From Gammaproteobacteria bacterium UBA7449 (lineage in GTDB: Bacteria; Pseudomonadota; Gammaproteobacteria; Pseudomonadales; Pseudohongiellaceae): DNA of 64,000 bases. The stretch covers positions 48,558-112,557 of the forward strand of contig DLPV01000028.1 of assembly GCA_002477465.1 (NCBI GenBank), read 5' to 3'. The notes under the pieces were generated by a model. It made no database searches. It was not told the origin of the DNA and was given only the letters and a program-made list of their open reading frames with translations. The position numbers and the translations under genes were made by a program. Below are positions 53,799 to 62,970 of this stretch, piece after piece. The first letter of the stretch is position 1. Each line of letters starts with the position of its first letter.

Positions 53799-54099
53799 CG
53801 TTTATCCTCCACTCACGAGAGTGTTTACCCTCGAAATCTGCAGTGTTTCAGTTCCAGTTGAGACTGTAATCGGGCGCTAAAAAAGCGGTGATAACAGTAA
53901 ACCACATTCTTTCTCATAGCAAGCCTGCAGGCCATCTGGGGCGCGCTTCAGGCAAGTTTTTCCGTATTTATTTCAATTGGTTACAATTTGCACCTAGCTT
54001 AGTCCAAGCGAGATTAATGTAAGCTGAATTGGGCGCGGGATTCCAAAGCTATGACAATCCTTCGCATGAACTAGCAGGGTTGTGAACAACTTCACCTGC
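53799..54099. other. Intergenic region between glycosyltransferase and cytochrome c genes
   Basis: About 300 bases with both neighbours on the minus strand. It should hold the cytochrome c promoter. I see no clear -35/-10 pair, RNA gene or repeat. A loosely paired CTAG...CTAG region near 54070-54102 could be the end of the glycosyltransferase transcript, but it has no T tract. Confidence 0.4.
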
Positions 54100-54954
54100 C
54101 TAGTCGCGGTTGTCCTTATACATCAAGGTCGTCACTTGCTCTGACACCAGCCCGATAAGGAAAACCACGATAGCGGTGATGAACAAAACCGCGCTCATAT
54201 TGGTAAATCTACCCTGGGTTACAAAGGTGTAAAAATAGTAGCCGCATCCCGTCAGAAACAGGCCCGCAGAGGCAGGCAGGAATATCTTAAGTGGTGAGTA
54301 CAGCGAGCCGACCTTGAAAATGATCACCAGGAATCGAATGCCGTCTTTAACAAGGCTTATGTGGCTGTTGCCAAGACGCCGTCCGGTTTGGATTGGTATA
54401 TAGCCGACCGAGTAACCGGCCCGAAAGAATGCCATGGTGCAAGTAGTGGGATAGGAAAAGCCGTTGGGCAACAGATAAAGAAACTCCCGAAATTTCCTCG
54501 CATTCACAGCCCTGAAACCCGAAGTCAGATCAAGGATCCTGTGCCCAGTAATGGTTGACGCAAGCCGGTTATAGATGCCATTGGCGAAATCGCGGAAAGA
54601 ATCAGCCTGGGATTCTCTGTCTCTCGCCCCCACGACCATGTCGAAGCCCTTCTCCATTTCTGCCAGCAGGCGCGGTATATCCTCAGGCTTGTGCTGGCCG
54701 TCACCATCCAGAAACACAATCATATCGCCGCTGGCTGCGCGGGCACCGGTCTTGATGGCTGCACCATTGCCCTTGCTGTAGGGGTGCGAGACCACCTCGG
54801 CGCCATTCTCCCTGCAGATCACAATCGTTTCATCAGAAGAGCCGTCGTTAACAACGATGCACTCTGCGTCTCCGGCTATTTCCAACAATCGCGGCAGGAA
54901 GCTGGCAAGGTTCTGCGCTTCATTCTTGGCGGGTATGACAATAGATACCTTCAT
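54100..54954 (-). CDS. GT2-family glycosyltransferase with C-terminal membrane segments
   Basis: A 284-residue GT-A fold family 2 enzyme (DPM1/WcaA-like). The nucleotide-sugar site is in SIVIPAKNEAQNLASFLPRLL, and the DXD-like metal motif is FLDGDGQHKPEDI. Two hydrophobic segments near the C-terminus (about 228-245 and 258-280) anchor it to the membrane. It may transfer a sugar to a lipid carrier. It lies divergent from the pilin gene, but a role in pilin glycosylation would be a guess. Confidence 0.88.
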   Translation of the reverse strand: MKVSIVIPAKNEAQNLASFLPRLLEIAGDAECIVVNDGSSDETIVICRENGAEVVSHPYSKGNGAAIKTGARAASGDMIVFLDGDGQHKPEDIPRLLAEMEKGFDMVVGARDRESQADSFRDFANGIYNRLASTITGHRILDLTSGFRAVNARKFREFLYLLPNGFSYPTTCTMAFFRAGYSVGYIPIQTGRRLGNSHISLVKDGIRFLVIIFKVGSLYSPLKIFLPASAGLFLTGCGYYFYTFVTQGRFTNMSAVLFITAIVVFLIGLVSEQVTTLMYKDNRD

Positions 54955-55283
54955 AGGGGGGAATATATCGGGTTAGCGGCCTTGATCCAAATACACCGCA
55001 AAAATTACCACACTAGGGAGTCTACTGATGCTTTTGGGTTCTTACTGACATTTTTTGTCACTTTGTACCCTAATACGCGATTCTGCAGACCCGCAAAGCA
55101 CTGGAAAAGATTCTCACATGGCGAGTAGATACTTTATAATATCAATACGATAAAGGAATTATTAACAGTTGACACGGTCTTTGTACGGTAGTACCGAAGC
55201 GTTGCTTCAAGAAGCGTAATCCAAACTAAAAAAATTGATTTTTGATTGACCAACTGCACTTTACCGAGACTGGAGATAGACAA
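54955..55283. other. Divergent region between glycosyltransferase and pilin genes
   Basis: About 330 AT-rich bases. TTGACA at 55169-55174 and TATAAT at 55135-55140 are isolated promoter-like hexamers that do not pair well with spacing of 17. CGGTAGTACCG at 55186-55196 is a small palindrome and could be an operator. GCTTC/GAAGC near 55203-55214 forms a small hairpin. The sigma-54 pattern typical of Pseudomonas pilA was not found. Confidence 0.45.
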
Positions 55284-55706
55284 ATGAAGAAGACCCAAGG
55301 TTTTACCCTGATCGAATTGATGATCGTTGTAGGGATTATCGGAATCCTGGCCGTAATAGCACTGCCTGTTTACCAGAACTACTCAAACCGTGCCGCTTTT
55401 TCTGAGCTAGTGCTTGCTGTAACACCCCGAAAGACTGCGGTTGAGCTGGCAATCCAGACTCGCAGCCCAGGTGCCATTACAGCGCTGGATGGCGGTTCTC
55501 TTGGTATCCCTGCTGACGTAGCCGCTGCTGATGATGTTCACGGTTCTGCAGTTGCAGACGGTGTGATCACAATGACCTGGAGAAGCACTTCAGGCGGCGT
55601 AGCTGAGACTATGGCTGGCATCACTTATACACTGACCGCTGACGGCATCACGCCCCCTGTACAGTGGACTGAAAGCGGTTCTTGCCTGGCAAACGGTCTC
55701 TGCTAA
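55284..55706 (+). CDS. Type IV pilin (PilA-type) precursor
   Basis: A 140-residue type IVa pilin precursor from the ATG at 55284, with GGAGA 8 bases upstream. The short leader is cut before the Phe in QGFTLIELMIVVGIIGIL (after residue 6). The long hydrophobic helix spans about residues 7-30. The mature protein has a C-terminal pair of cysteines in SGSCLANGLC, five residues apart, perhaps a very short disulfide loop. In most relatives pilB and pilC follow, but here they do not. Confidence 0.9.
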   Translation: MKKTQGFTLIELMIVVGIIGILAVIALPVYQNYSNRAAFSELVLAVTPRKTAVELAIQTRSPGAITALDGGSLGIPADVAAADDVHGSAVADGVITMTWRSTSGGVAETMAGITYTLTADGITPPVQWTESGSCLANGLC

Positions 55707-55870
55707 TACGGCTAGCGAGCAGCAGCACCCGGATATCTGGATGCTGTTCTCATGCACTAGCACTTGATCGTAAACTAATTTTGATCAATAGTTGTATTAT
55801 CAAGCTATTCACTTTTCATCCTAGCCGCGAATCAAAATCTGAACTGGCTCCAGTCTGTAAGATAAAAGCC

Positions 55871-55978
55871 ATGACCGAGGGCAAACAACAAGGCTTTACT
55901 CTGATCGAGCTCATGATCGTGACTGCGATCATCGGAATTCCGGTCTCCGTCGCGCTTCCTGCATACGACCTTTCTTAA
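55871..55978 (+). pseudogene. Truncated second pilin (35-codon stub)
   Basis: An ATG at 55871 opens MTEGKQQGFTLIELMIVTAIIGI and continues to ALPAYDLS before a TAA at 55976-55978. The leader, cleavage site and first helix of a type IV pilin are intact, but everything after about residue 32 is lost. The stop overlaps the ATG of pilD (TAATG), and no strong Shine-Dalgarno sequence is seen. This looks like a deletion joint replacing the rest of this pilin and pilB-pilC. Confidence 0.75.
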
Positions 55979-56877
55979 TGGCAATAGTCCAACTCCTCCA
56001 ACAAAGCCCGGGCTTCCTGATCGTGGCCAGCGCCGTACTGGGTCTGCTGGTCGGCAGCTTCTCAAATGTGGTGGTGTATCGCTTCCCCATCATGCTGCAA
56101 CGAGACTGGAAACAGCAATGCTGTGAATACCTGGAGATTGAAGACCCCAAACCCGCCGAGGGGAGCGACCCCCTTTCCTGGAAAGTATTTACTCTAGCCA
56201 AGCCTGATTCGCATTGCCCAAATTGCGGCCACAAAATCAAGCCATGGGAAAATATTCCGGTCATTAGCTATCTTGCGCTCAACGGCAAATGCTCCGGGTG
56301 CAAGACTAAAATATCAATCCGCTATCCCAGTGTAGAATTTACCAACGGCGTATTGTCAGGGCTTGTTGCCGCTACCTTTGGCCCAACCTGGCTAACCCTT
56401 GCTCTATTACTGTTTACCTGGGGCCTCGTCGTTCTCACTCTCATTGATTTTGATCACCAGTTACTTCCTGACGACGTTACCTATCCAATGCTATGGCTCG
56501 GCCTTGCAGTCAATACGTTTGACCTAGGCTTGGGCGTTGACATTTACGACGCCGTACTAGGCGCAATTGCTGGCTACCTTTCTCTCTGGGTTTTTTATTG
56601 GGCATTCAAGATTCTGACCGGCAAAGAAGGCATGGGCTACGGTGATTTCAAATTACTTGCGGCGCTGGGCGCCTGGATGGGCTGGCAAAGCTTGCTGCCA
56701 ATTATTATTCTGTCCTCTCTCGTGGGGACCATCTTCGGCATTGTTAGTACTATGATCATGGGTAGAGATCGATCCGCGCCCATGCCGTTTGGGCCGTTTT
56801 TAGCTGGAGCCGGATTCATCATGCTAATCTGGGGACCACAAATTAGCGCCATGTATTTCTCCAGTTTTGTATCCTGA
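55978..56877 (+). CDS. pilD: Prepilin peptidase/N-methyltransferase PilD
   Basis: A 299-residue membrane aspartic protease that cuts and N-methylates type IV prepilins and type II pseudopilins. The zinc-binding cysteines are in the pair CPNCGHKIKPWENIPVISY and CSGCKTKIS. The catalytic Asps are in LTLIDFDHQLLPDD and GMGYGDFKLLAALG. It begins at the ATG sharing bases with the pilin stub stop, and is followed by coaE and yacG in the typical order. It may still serve a type II secretion system. Confidence 0.96.
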   Translation: MAIVQLLQQSPGFLIVASAVLGLLVGSFSNVVVYRFPIMLQRDWKQQCCEYLEIEDPKPAEGSDPLSWKVFTLAKPDSHCPNCGHKIKPWENIPVISYLALNGKCSGCKTKISIRYPSVEFTNGVLSGLVAATFGPTWLTLALLLFTWGLVVLTLIDFDHQLLPDDVTYPMLWLGLAVNTFDLGLGVDIYDAVLGAIAGYLSLWVFYWAFKILTGKEGMGYGDFKLLAALGAWMGWQSLLPIIILSSLVGTIFGIVSTMIMGRDRSAPMPFGPFLAGAGFIMLIWGPQISAMYFSSFVS

Positions 56878-56919
56878 GAATCAAGTCATGCAAGCCAAGT
56901 CAGCGCAAGCGAATCAGCA

Positions 56920-57531
56920 ATGTATGTAGTCGGTTTAACTGGAGGCATTGGCAGCGGCAAATCCACAGTGGCCAATGAATTTACGAAGCTAGGAGTAAAT
57001 CTGGTGGATGCAGACATTGCCTCGCGTGAGCTCGTTAAAGCCGGCGCCCCTGCCCTCGAAGCAATCGGCAATCACTTTGGTCCAACAGTAATAGAGACTG
57101 ACGGCAGCCTGAACCGAGGCGCCCTTCGGGAAATCGTATTTCATAATGGGGCTGAGAAAACCTGGTTAGAGCAATTGCTGCATCCATTGATAGGTCAGTG
57201 GCTGATACAGCAAATTGCTGCTAGCCAGTCGCCCTACTGCATACTGGTTTCCCCTCTCCTGCTGGAGACATCTCAGGCTCAGCTTGTAGACTGTGTCTTG
57301 GTGGTCGATGTAGAGGAGGGCACGCAGCTTGAACGCACCCTTGCTCGCGACGGCGGGAACGAGGACACTGTGCGGGCGATTATCGCGGCGCAAATGTCCC
57401 GCGCCAAGAGGCTCGAGCATGCGGATGATGTCTTTTACAATGAACAAGCGTTTAAGACAGTGGCTACCCAAGTACTTACGCTTCACAATAAATATCTGAA
57501 AGCCGCAGGAGCCAAACAAGCTGATGAGTAA
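56920..57531 (+). CDS. coaE: Dephospho-CoA kinase CoaE
   Basis: Last step of coenzyme A synthesis, phosphorylating the ribose 3' hydroxyl. The 203-residue protein has the P-loop GGIGSGKSTVA at residues 8-18 and the DADIASRELV segment after it. It starts at the ATG at 56920 (MYVVGLTGG). It lies between pilD and yacG, and its stop overlaps the yacG ATG by 8 bases. Confidence 0.96.
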   Translation: MYVVGLTGGIGSGKSTVANEFTKLGVNLVDADIASRELVKAGAPALEAIGNHFGPTVIETDGSLNRGALREIVFHNGAEKTWLEQLLHPLIGQWLIQQIAASQSPYCILVSPLLLETSQAQLVDCVLVVDVEEGTQLERTLARDGGNEDTVRAIIAAQMSRAKRLEHADDVFYNEQAFKTVATQVLTLHNKYLKAAGAKQADE

Positions 57532-57724
57532 CACTTGCAATCGAAGTGTAAACTGCCCAACCTGTCAAAAGCCAACGCCCTGGAGTAACGCCAGCGAGTT
57601 CAGACCTTTCTGCAGTGAAAGATGCAAACTGATAGATTTCGGTGAGTGGGCTACAGAAAAACACAGTATCCCTGGCCAGCCAGTTTATCCGGTGGATGAC
57701 GATGTGGATGAGCCGCTGCAGTGA
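57524..57724 (+). CDS. yacG: DNA gyrase inhibitor YacG (zinc protein)
   Basis: A 66-residue protein with four cysteines that bind zinc, in NCPTCQKPTPW and FRPFCSERCKLIDFGEWATEKH. YacG binds GyrB and inhibits gyrase in E. coli. The ATG lies within the end of coaE (8-base overlap), so translation is coupled. An acidic C-terminal tail (VDDDVDEPLQ) is present. Confidence 0.93.
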   Translation: MSNTCNRSVNCPTCQKPTPWSNASEFRPFCSERCKLIDFGEWATEKHSIPGQPVYPVDDDVDEPLQ

Positions 57725-57900
57725 GTGAATCGAAAATTAAATGTGCGTGAACTAAGTGAGTCCTTCGCGACTTGGCCTACAAAGACCTGAACCAGGGGCG
57801 TGAATTAAAGCGGCGTACCGGTTACCGCAGGCATGGGCATCCAGTAAAATTTGCTACTTTGCGCGCGATTGTCGTTGTTCAGAAAGATATAAATAAGCTC
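57725..57900. other. Convergent intergenic region after yacG
   Basis: About 176 bases between yacG (+) and the mutT/thiE gene (-). No credible gene. The sequence GCGGCGTACCGGTTACCGC near 57810 could form a small GC-rich hairpin but has no T tract. Confidence 0.35.
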
Positions 57901-58830
57901 TCAGGGATACATAGAGATGCCAGCAATGCCCACCGCCCCCATACTCTGAGCGATGTCCAGATCCTCACGCCGAAGCCCACCAAGGGCATAAACCGGCACA
58001 TTCGCGTCGGCGGCAAGCTCGGCGAAGCCAGACCAACCAAGCGCCGCAGCAGCGGGATATTTCGCTATTTTAGCAACTGGCGACAGTAGCGCGTAGTCTA
58101 CAGACAGGGCTTCCGCCCTACGCAATTCATCCCGTGAGTGGCAAGAGCAGCCCAGCAGAGTATCCGGCTTTGCTAGCGGTGCGGTCAACTTACCTAACTC
58201 CGTTGCCGAAAGATGCAAACCCATGCCATCGGGCAACATAGGGATCAAATCAACAGAAGCGTTAAGCACCAGTTGCAATCCCAGCCGCTCGCATAATGCC
58301 CCGGCTTGACTCGCCCACTTCAGCAAAGCATCTGTGGGCAACTGCTTTTGCCGCAACTGGACCAGCTTCACGTCGGCTGCAGCAACCTTTTCCAGATAGT
58401 CAGATAAAGCAGTCAATTCCTGTAAAGCGGGAGTGATTGCCATCTCGAGGGGCAGCTTGAGTAAGTCAATAATTCGGCGATTTGCGGCTGGAAAGTCCTG
58501 CTCTTGCATATCCACAGGCGGAAGCCATTGAATCTGTTGGCCTTCTCTGCCGATAGCCGTACCGCCAAATTCTGTCACCTGCCAAACATCAAGCAGCACG
58601 CGTTTATCGCCATAGTCGTGACTAATCTTTATAAAGGGAAAGGCCGCGCTAATGCTGAGATCTAATTCTTCCTGAATCTCACGCTGCAATGCAGTAAAAA
58701 CTGTTTCGCCTTCTTCAACTTTCCCTCCGGGGAATTCCCAGAGCCCACCCTGATGACTGTCGGGGCGACGCAGTGCCACCAGCACTTCTTGTCGCGGATT
58801 CTTGATGACGGCAACTGCAACGTGAATCAA
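57901..58830 (-). CDS. Nudix hydrolase fused to a ThiE-like domain (PA4400 type)
   Basis: A 309-residue two-domain protein. Residues 1-130 form a MutT-like Nudix domain with the Nudix box GKVEEGETVFTALQREIQEELD (it may hydrolyse 8-oxo-dGTP). Residues ~140-309 resemble thiamine-phosphate synthase/TenI, but the ThiE phosphate-binding motif is replaced by LSPVAKIAKYP and the usual NDR is NAS, so thiamine synthesis by this half is doubtful. The order argJ-mutT/thiE is as in Pseudomonas; argJ lies 24 bases upstream. Confidence 0.88.
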   Translation of the reverse strand: MIHVAVAVIKNPRQEVLVALRRPDSHQGGLWEFPGGKVEEGETVFTALQREIQEELDLSISAAFPFIKISHDYGDKRVLLDVWQVTEFGGTAIGREGQQIQWLPPVDMQEQDFPAANRRIIDLLKLPLEMAITPALQELTALSDYLEKVAAADVKLVQLRQKQLPTDALLKWASQAGALCERLGLQLVLNASVDLIPMLPDGMGLHLSATELGKLTAPLAKPDTLLGCSCHSRDELRRAEALSVDYALLSPVAKIAKYPAAAALGWSGFAELAADANVPVYALGGLRREDLDIAQSMGAVGIAGISMYP

Positions 58831-58854
58831 AGCAGGAGTCTCAAAGAAAGAGAG

Positions 58855-60063
58855 TTAAGTGCGATAGTCCGCATTGATTCGCACATAGTCGAGGGAAAGA
58901 TCAGAGGTCCAAACAGTTTCCGCATGTGAGCCGCGCCCCAGATCGACTCTAATGCTAATCTCATCCTCGTCCATTTGTGCCTGGCCCCGCGCCTCTGTGT
59001 AGTCTGGCGCCAACTCTCCAGCAACCACAAGACAGACGTCACCAAGATAAATAGTCAGTGCTGACAGGTCGAAATCTCTTACGCCAGCTCGCCCAACTGC
59101 GGCCAGGATGCGTCCCCAATTAGGGTCTGCCGCATACATTGCTGTCTTAACCAGCGGTGACTCGGCAATGGTATAAGCCACAGCCAGGCACTCTTGCTCG
59201 TCGAGCCCGTTTTCAACTCGCACCGTAACAAATTTGGTTCCACCCTCCGCATCCTTGATGATGGCCATGGCCAGCTCCCTGAATACATCCGTCAGCGCCC
59301 GTTGAAACGTGGCGCGCTCCGCAGCTTCTAAAGAGCTGTAGTTGTGTGACTGGCCAGTCGCAACCAGCATGCAGGCATCATTGGTAGAAGTATCACCATC
59401 AACTGTAATGCGGTTAAAACTCTGGGATACTGACTGCTGAAGAAGCCCATCCAGATCCGACTGGTCGATGCCCAGATCGGTGAAGACAAAGGCCAGCATC
59501 GTGGCCATATTGGGTTTAATCATGCCAGCCCCTTTGGCAATACCGCCGATCGCCACTTCTCGTCCGCTAATTTTAATGGCCTTACTGGCGAGTTTGGGCT
59601 GGGTATCGGTGGTCATGATCCCGGTGGCTGCATCAAACCAATTGCGTTCATCCAATCCGGAGAAGGCGTCAGGTATACCTAACAGGATAGGTTCAACAGG
59701 AAGCGGCTCACCGATGACTCCGGTGGAAAATGGTAAAATCTGGTCTGGCTGAACGCGGGCAATATCTGCCATAGACTGACAGCATCGCAGCGCATCGACT
59801 AATCCTGCCTCACCGGTACCGGCGTTCGCATTGCCCGTGTTAATCAGAAAATAGCGCGGCGTATTCGCTAGCAAATGCTGACGTGCTATTTGCACCGGGG
59901 CCGCGCAGAATGCGTTTTGAGTAAACGCACCCACAACGCTAGCGTCCTTCGGCATCTCGATTAGCACCAGATCCATACGGTCGGTATAACGAACGCCACT
60001 GGCAACGGCGGACAGTCTGATGCCATCAACTTTTAAAGTATCTGATTCAGGCTGCGCGGACAT
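58855..60063 (-). CDS. argJ: Bifunctional ornithine acetyltransferase / N-acetylglutamate synthase ArgJ
   Basis: A 402-residue enzyme of the arginine cycle. It self-cleaves before the nucleophilic threonine in the motif KPNMATMLAF (family K-P-N-M-A-T-M-L), giving alpha and beta chains. The conserved GIAKGAGMI and the C-terminal NADYRT end are present. The bifunctional or monofunctional state cannot be decided by eye. secA lies 12 bases upstream, in the conserved order secA-argJ. Confidence 0.96.
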   Translation of the reverse strand: MSAQPESDTLKVDGIRLSAVASGVRYTDRMDLVLIEMPKDASVVGAFTQNAFCAAPVQIARQHLLANTPRYFLINTGNANAGTGEAGLVDALRCCQSMADIARVQPDQILPFSTGVIGEPLPVEPILLGIPDAFSGLDERNWFDAATGIMTTDTQPKLASKAIKISGREVAIGGIAKGAGMIKPNMATMLAFVFTDLGIDQSDLDGLLQQSVSQSFNRITVDGDTSTNDACMLVATGQSHNYSSLEAAERATFQRALTDVFRELAMAIIKDAEGGTKFVTVRVENGLDEQECLAVAYTIAESPLVKTAMYAADPNWGRILAAVGRAGVRDFDLSALTIYLGDVCLVVAGELAPDYTEARGQAQMDEDEISIRVDLGRGSHAETVWTSDLSLDYVRINADYRT

Positions 60064-60075
60064 ACCTAATCCAGG

Positions 60076-62865
60076 TCAGGCTATCTTGCCATGACATTGC
60101 TTGTATTTTTTGCCAGAACCACAGGGGCAAGGATCATTTCTGCCGACTTTCGGCACATCCCTAACAAAGGGCGACTGTTTACTCTGCTGTTGCGGGTTGC
60201 CCTGCTGCCCGGCACCCTGTCCCTGAGCAGCCGCCGCCCCCGCCTCTGCACCATCAGATAACGCTGAAACTTCCTGATGCTGAAAATTCATTTTTTCACG
60301 CGCAGCTTCTTCTCGACGCTTACGCTCAATGGCATCGGCAGGGTCCTCCTGTCGAATTTTAACGTGACTCAGAACTTTGATAGCCTCTCGCTGCAGGTGA
60401 TCAAGCAGCTCTGTGAAAAGAGCAAAGGCTTCACGCTTGTATTCCTGGCGCGGATTCTTGCCACCATAGCTGCGCAGAAAAATTCCCTGGCGCAAATGAT
60501 CCATTGTTGCCAGATGGTCTTTCCACAGGCCATCAAGGATCTGCAGAGTGATCTGCTTTTCAAACAGGCGCATGTTCTCACCCACTGCTTCAGCCTTGTT
60601 CTCATACTCCTTTTCAAGTATGTCAGTGAGCTTCGCTTTCAGCTGGTCCTCATATAACTGGTCATCCTCATCCAGCCATTGTTGTATGGGCTGACTGGTA
60701 TTGAATTCAGTTTTGATGGATTCTTCGAGACCAGCGACATCCCACTGCTCGGGCACACTCTGCGGCGGAATATAATCGTCGACCACTTGCGCAACAACTT
60801 CCTCTCGCATTTCCTTGAGAAGCTCAGAGATATCATCACTGGCCATCAATTCATTACGCTGGCGATAAATAATCGTTCTCTGGTCGTTAGCCACATTGTC
60901 ATATTCAAGCAGCTGCTTACGTATATCGAAGTTGCGCCCCTCTACCTTACGCTGCGCCTTCTCAATGGAGCGAGTCACCATGCCATGTTCGATGGCCTCA
61001 CCGTGCTCCATGCCAAGTTTGCGCATGAAGTTTTTCACGCCCTCGCTGGCAAAAATGCGTAGCAGATTGTCTTCCATAGAGAGGTAGAATCTGGAATAGC
61101 CTGGATCGCCCTGGCGACCAGCACGACCGCGCAGCTGGTTATCGATGCGGCGTGACTCATGACGCTCGGTACCGATGATATGTAAACCGCCAGCTGCAAG
61201 AACCTGTTTATGACGCTTCTCCCACTCCGCCTTGAGCTGATCTATCTGCTCTTGAGTTGGATTTTCAAGCGCATCCGCTTCTACTTCCCATTTACCGCCC
61301 AAAACGATATCCGTGCCGCGCCCAGCCATATTTGTCGCGATGGTAACCGCACCTGGGCGACCGGCCTGGGCAATGATCTCTGCCTCCTTGGCATGAAATT
61401 TGGCATTAAGCACTTCATGATCGATTTTCTTTTTCTTGAGATAATCAGAAAGTATTTCAGACGTATCAATTGATGCCGTACCAACCAGCACTGGAGCGCC
61501 TTTGCCGCAGATCTCAATAATGTCACCGAGAATTGCTTCAAATTTTTCCTCCATGGAGAGAAAAATCAGATCGTTGGCGTCGTCACGAACCATTGGCACA
61601 TTGGTAGGAATGACAACTACATCCAGGCCATAGATCTGGCTGAATTCAAAAGCTTCCGTGTCCGCAGTACCGGTCATACCCGCCAGCTTTTTGTATAGGC
61701 GGAAAAAATTCTGAAATGTCGTTGAAGCCAGGGTTTGACTCTCACTCTGAATTTCCAGTCCTTCCTTGGCCTCGAGCGCCTGGTGCAGCCCCTCAGAAAG
61801 CCTGCGGCCTTCCATGGTACGTCCAGTATGCTCATCAATCAGAACGATTCGCTTGTTTTGAACTATATATTCAACATCCCGATTAAAAAGGTGATGCGCT
61901 TTCAGCGCGGCATGTACGTGATGCAGTAATGAAAGATTCGTGGCAGCATAGAGCGACTCGCCTTCATCAAGCAGCTTTTTCTGAATCAGCAATTCTTCTA
62001 CGAATTCATGGCCTGATTCCGTAAGCTCAACCTGCCTGCTCTTTTCATCGGCAGTAAAATGCCCAGATTCTTCAGGCGTGAAATTTTTGTCCATCATCTC
62101 CATCTTGGACTTTTCCTGTTTAACACCCTTCTCAAGACGCGGTATCAGCTTATCAATTGCTACATAGAGCTGAGAACTGTCTTCGGCCGCGCCGGAGATA
62201 ATCAGGGGTGTTCTTGCCTCGTCGATAAGAATCGAGTCAACCTCATCGACAATTGCGAAGTTAAGTTGCTTCTGCATCTTGTCTTCGAGGCGAAATGCCA
62301 TGTTGTCGCGCAAATAGTCAAATCCAAATTCGTTGTTGGTTCCGTAGGTGATGGATGAATCGTAAGCCTGTCCCTTTTCTGCCGATGTCTGTCCGGATTT
62401 TACAACGCCGACAGTAAGCCCCAAAAACTCGTAAATCGGCCGCATCCAGTTAGCATCGCGCTCGGCGAGATATTCGTTTACTGTGACTATGTGTACGCCG
62501 GCGCCTGAAATCGCATTGAGATAAGCTGGTAATGTGGCAACCAGAGTCTTACCTTCACCAGTTCGCATCTCTGCGATATTGCCCTGGTTCAACACCATGC
62601 CCCCAATCAATTGCACATCAAAATGCCGAAGGCCAAGAGTTCGCTTGCTGGCTTCACGCACCACCGCAAATGCCTCAGGCAAAATGCTTTCCAGCGCAGC
62701 GTCTCCTTCAAGCCGCTGTTTGAACTCTTCAGTTTTCGCGCCCAGCTGTTCGTCAGACAATTCTTCCAGTTCGGCTTCCATCGCATTGATCACGCCAACG
62801 GTCTTGTTCATCTTCTTTAGCTTTCTGGAGTTGCTGCTGCCAAAGACTTTATTGAGAATGTTCAT
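60076..62865 (-). CDS. secA: Preprotein translocase ATPase SecA
   Basis: The motor of Sec export, 929 residues. Walker A is MRTGEGKTLVATLPAYL near residue 100. The DEVD box is IVDEVDSILIDEARTPL. Motif GRAGRQGDPG and the C-terminal zinc tail CPCGSGKKYKQCHG are intact. The Pro/Gln/Gly-rich linker before the tail varies in the family. The gene starts MNILNKVFGS, as in many gammaproteobacteria. It is followed by argJ, and an M23 peptidase gene lies upstream. Confidence 0.98.
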   Translation of the reverse strand: MNILNKVFGSSNSRKLKKMNKTVGVINAMEAELEELSDEQLGAKTEEFKQRLEGDAALESILPEAFAVVREASKRTLGLRHFDVQLIGGMVLNQGNIAEMRTGEGKTLVATLPAYLNAISGAGVHIVTVNEYLAERDANWMRPIYEFLGLTVGVVKSGQTSAEKGQAYDSSITYGTNNEFGFDYLRDNMAFRLEDKMQKQLNFAIVDEVDSILIDEARTPLIISGAAEDSSQLYVAIDKLIPRLEKGVKQEKSKMEMMDKNFTPEESGHFTADEKSRQVELTESGHEFVEELLIQKKLLDEGESLYAATNLSLLHHVHAALKAHHLFNRDVEYIVQNKRIVLIDEHTGRTMEGRRLSEGLHQALEAKEGLEIQSESQTLASTTFQNFFRLYKKLAGMTGTADTEAFEFSQIYGLDVVVIPTNVPMVRDDANDLIFLSMEEKFEAILGDIIEICGKGAPVLVGTASIDTSEILSDYLKKKKIDHEVLNAKFHAKEAEIIAQAGRPGAVTIATNMAGRGTDIVLGGKWEVEADALENPTQEQIDQLKAEWEKRHKQVLAAGGLHIIGTERHESRRIDNQLRGRAGRQGDPGYSRFYLSMEDNLLRIFASEGVKNFMRKLGMEHGEAIEHGMVTRSIEKAQRKVEGRNFDIRKQLLEYDNVANDQRTIIYRQRNELMASDDISELLKEMREEVVAQVVDDYIPPQSVPEQWDVAGLEESIKTEFNTSQPIQQWLDEDDQLYEDQLKAKLTDILEKEYENKAEAVGENMRLFEKQITLQILDGLWKDHLATMDHLRQGIFLRSYGGKNPRQEYKREAFALFTELLDHLQREAIKVLSHVKIRQEDPADAIERKRREEAAREKMNFQHQEVSALSDGAEAGAAAAQGQGAGQQGNPQQQSKQSPFVRDVPKVGRNDPCPCGSGKKYKQCHGKIA

Positions 62866-62970
62866 ACCTGAATTCTGATACCTGTATTGGGACCTTATTT
62901 AGAAAATGATAGCCAGAGCATCCCACGGGCACTTACCCACGGAGCTCTGGAGATTTCGTAGAAGCGGGAA

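Noticed and set aside
54955..55283. Sigma-54 promoter for the pilin
   Set aside because: No TGGCAC-N5-TTGC-like pair was found in this region.
57772..58089. Plus-strand frame of 105 codons after yacG
   Set aside because: It overlaps the mutT/thiE gene on the other strand and shows no family features.
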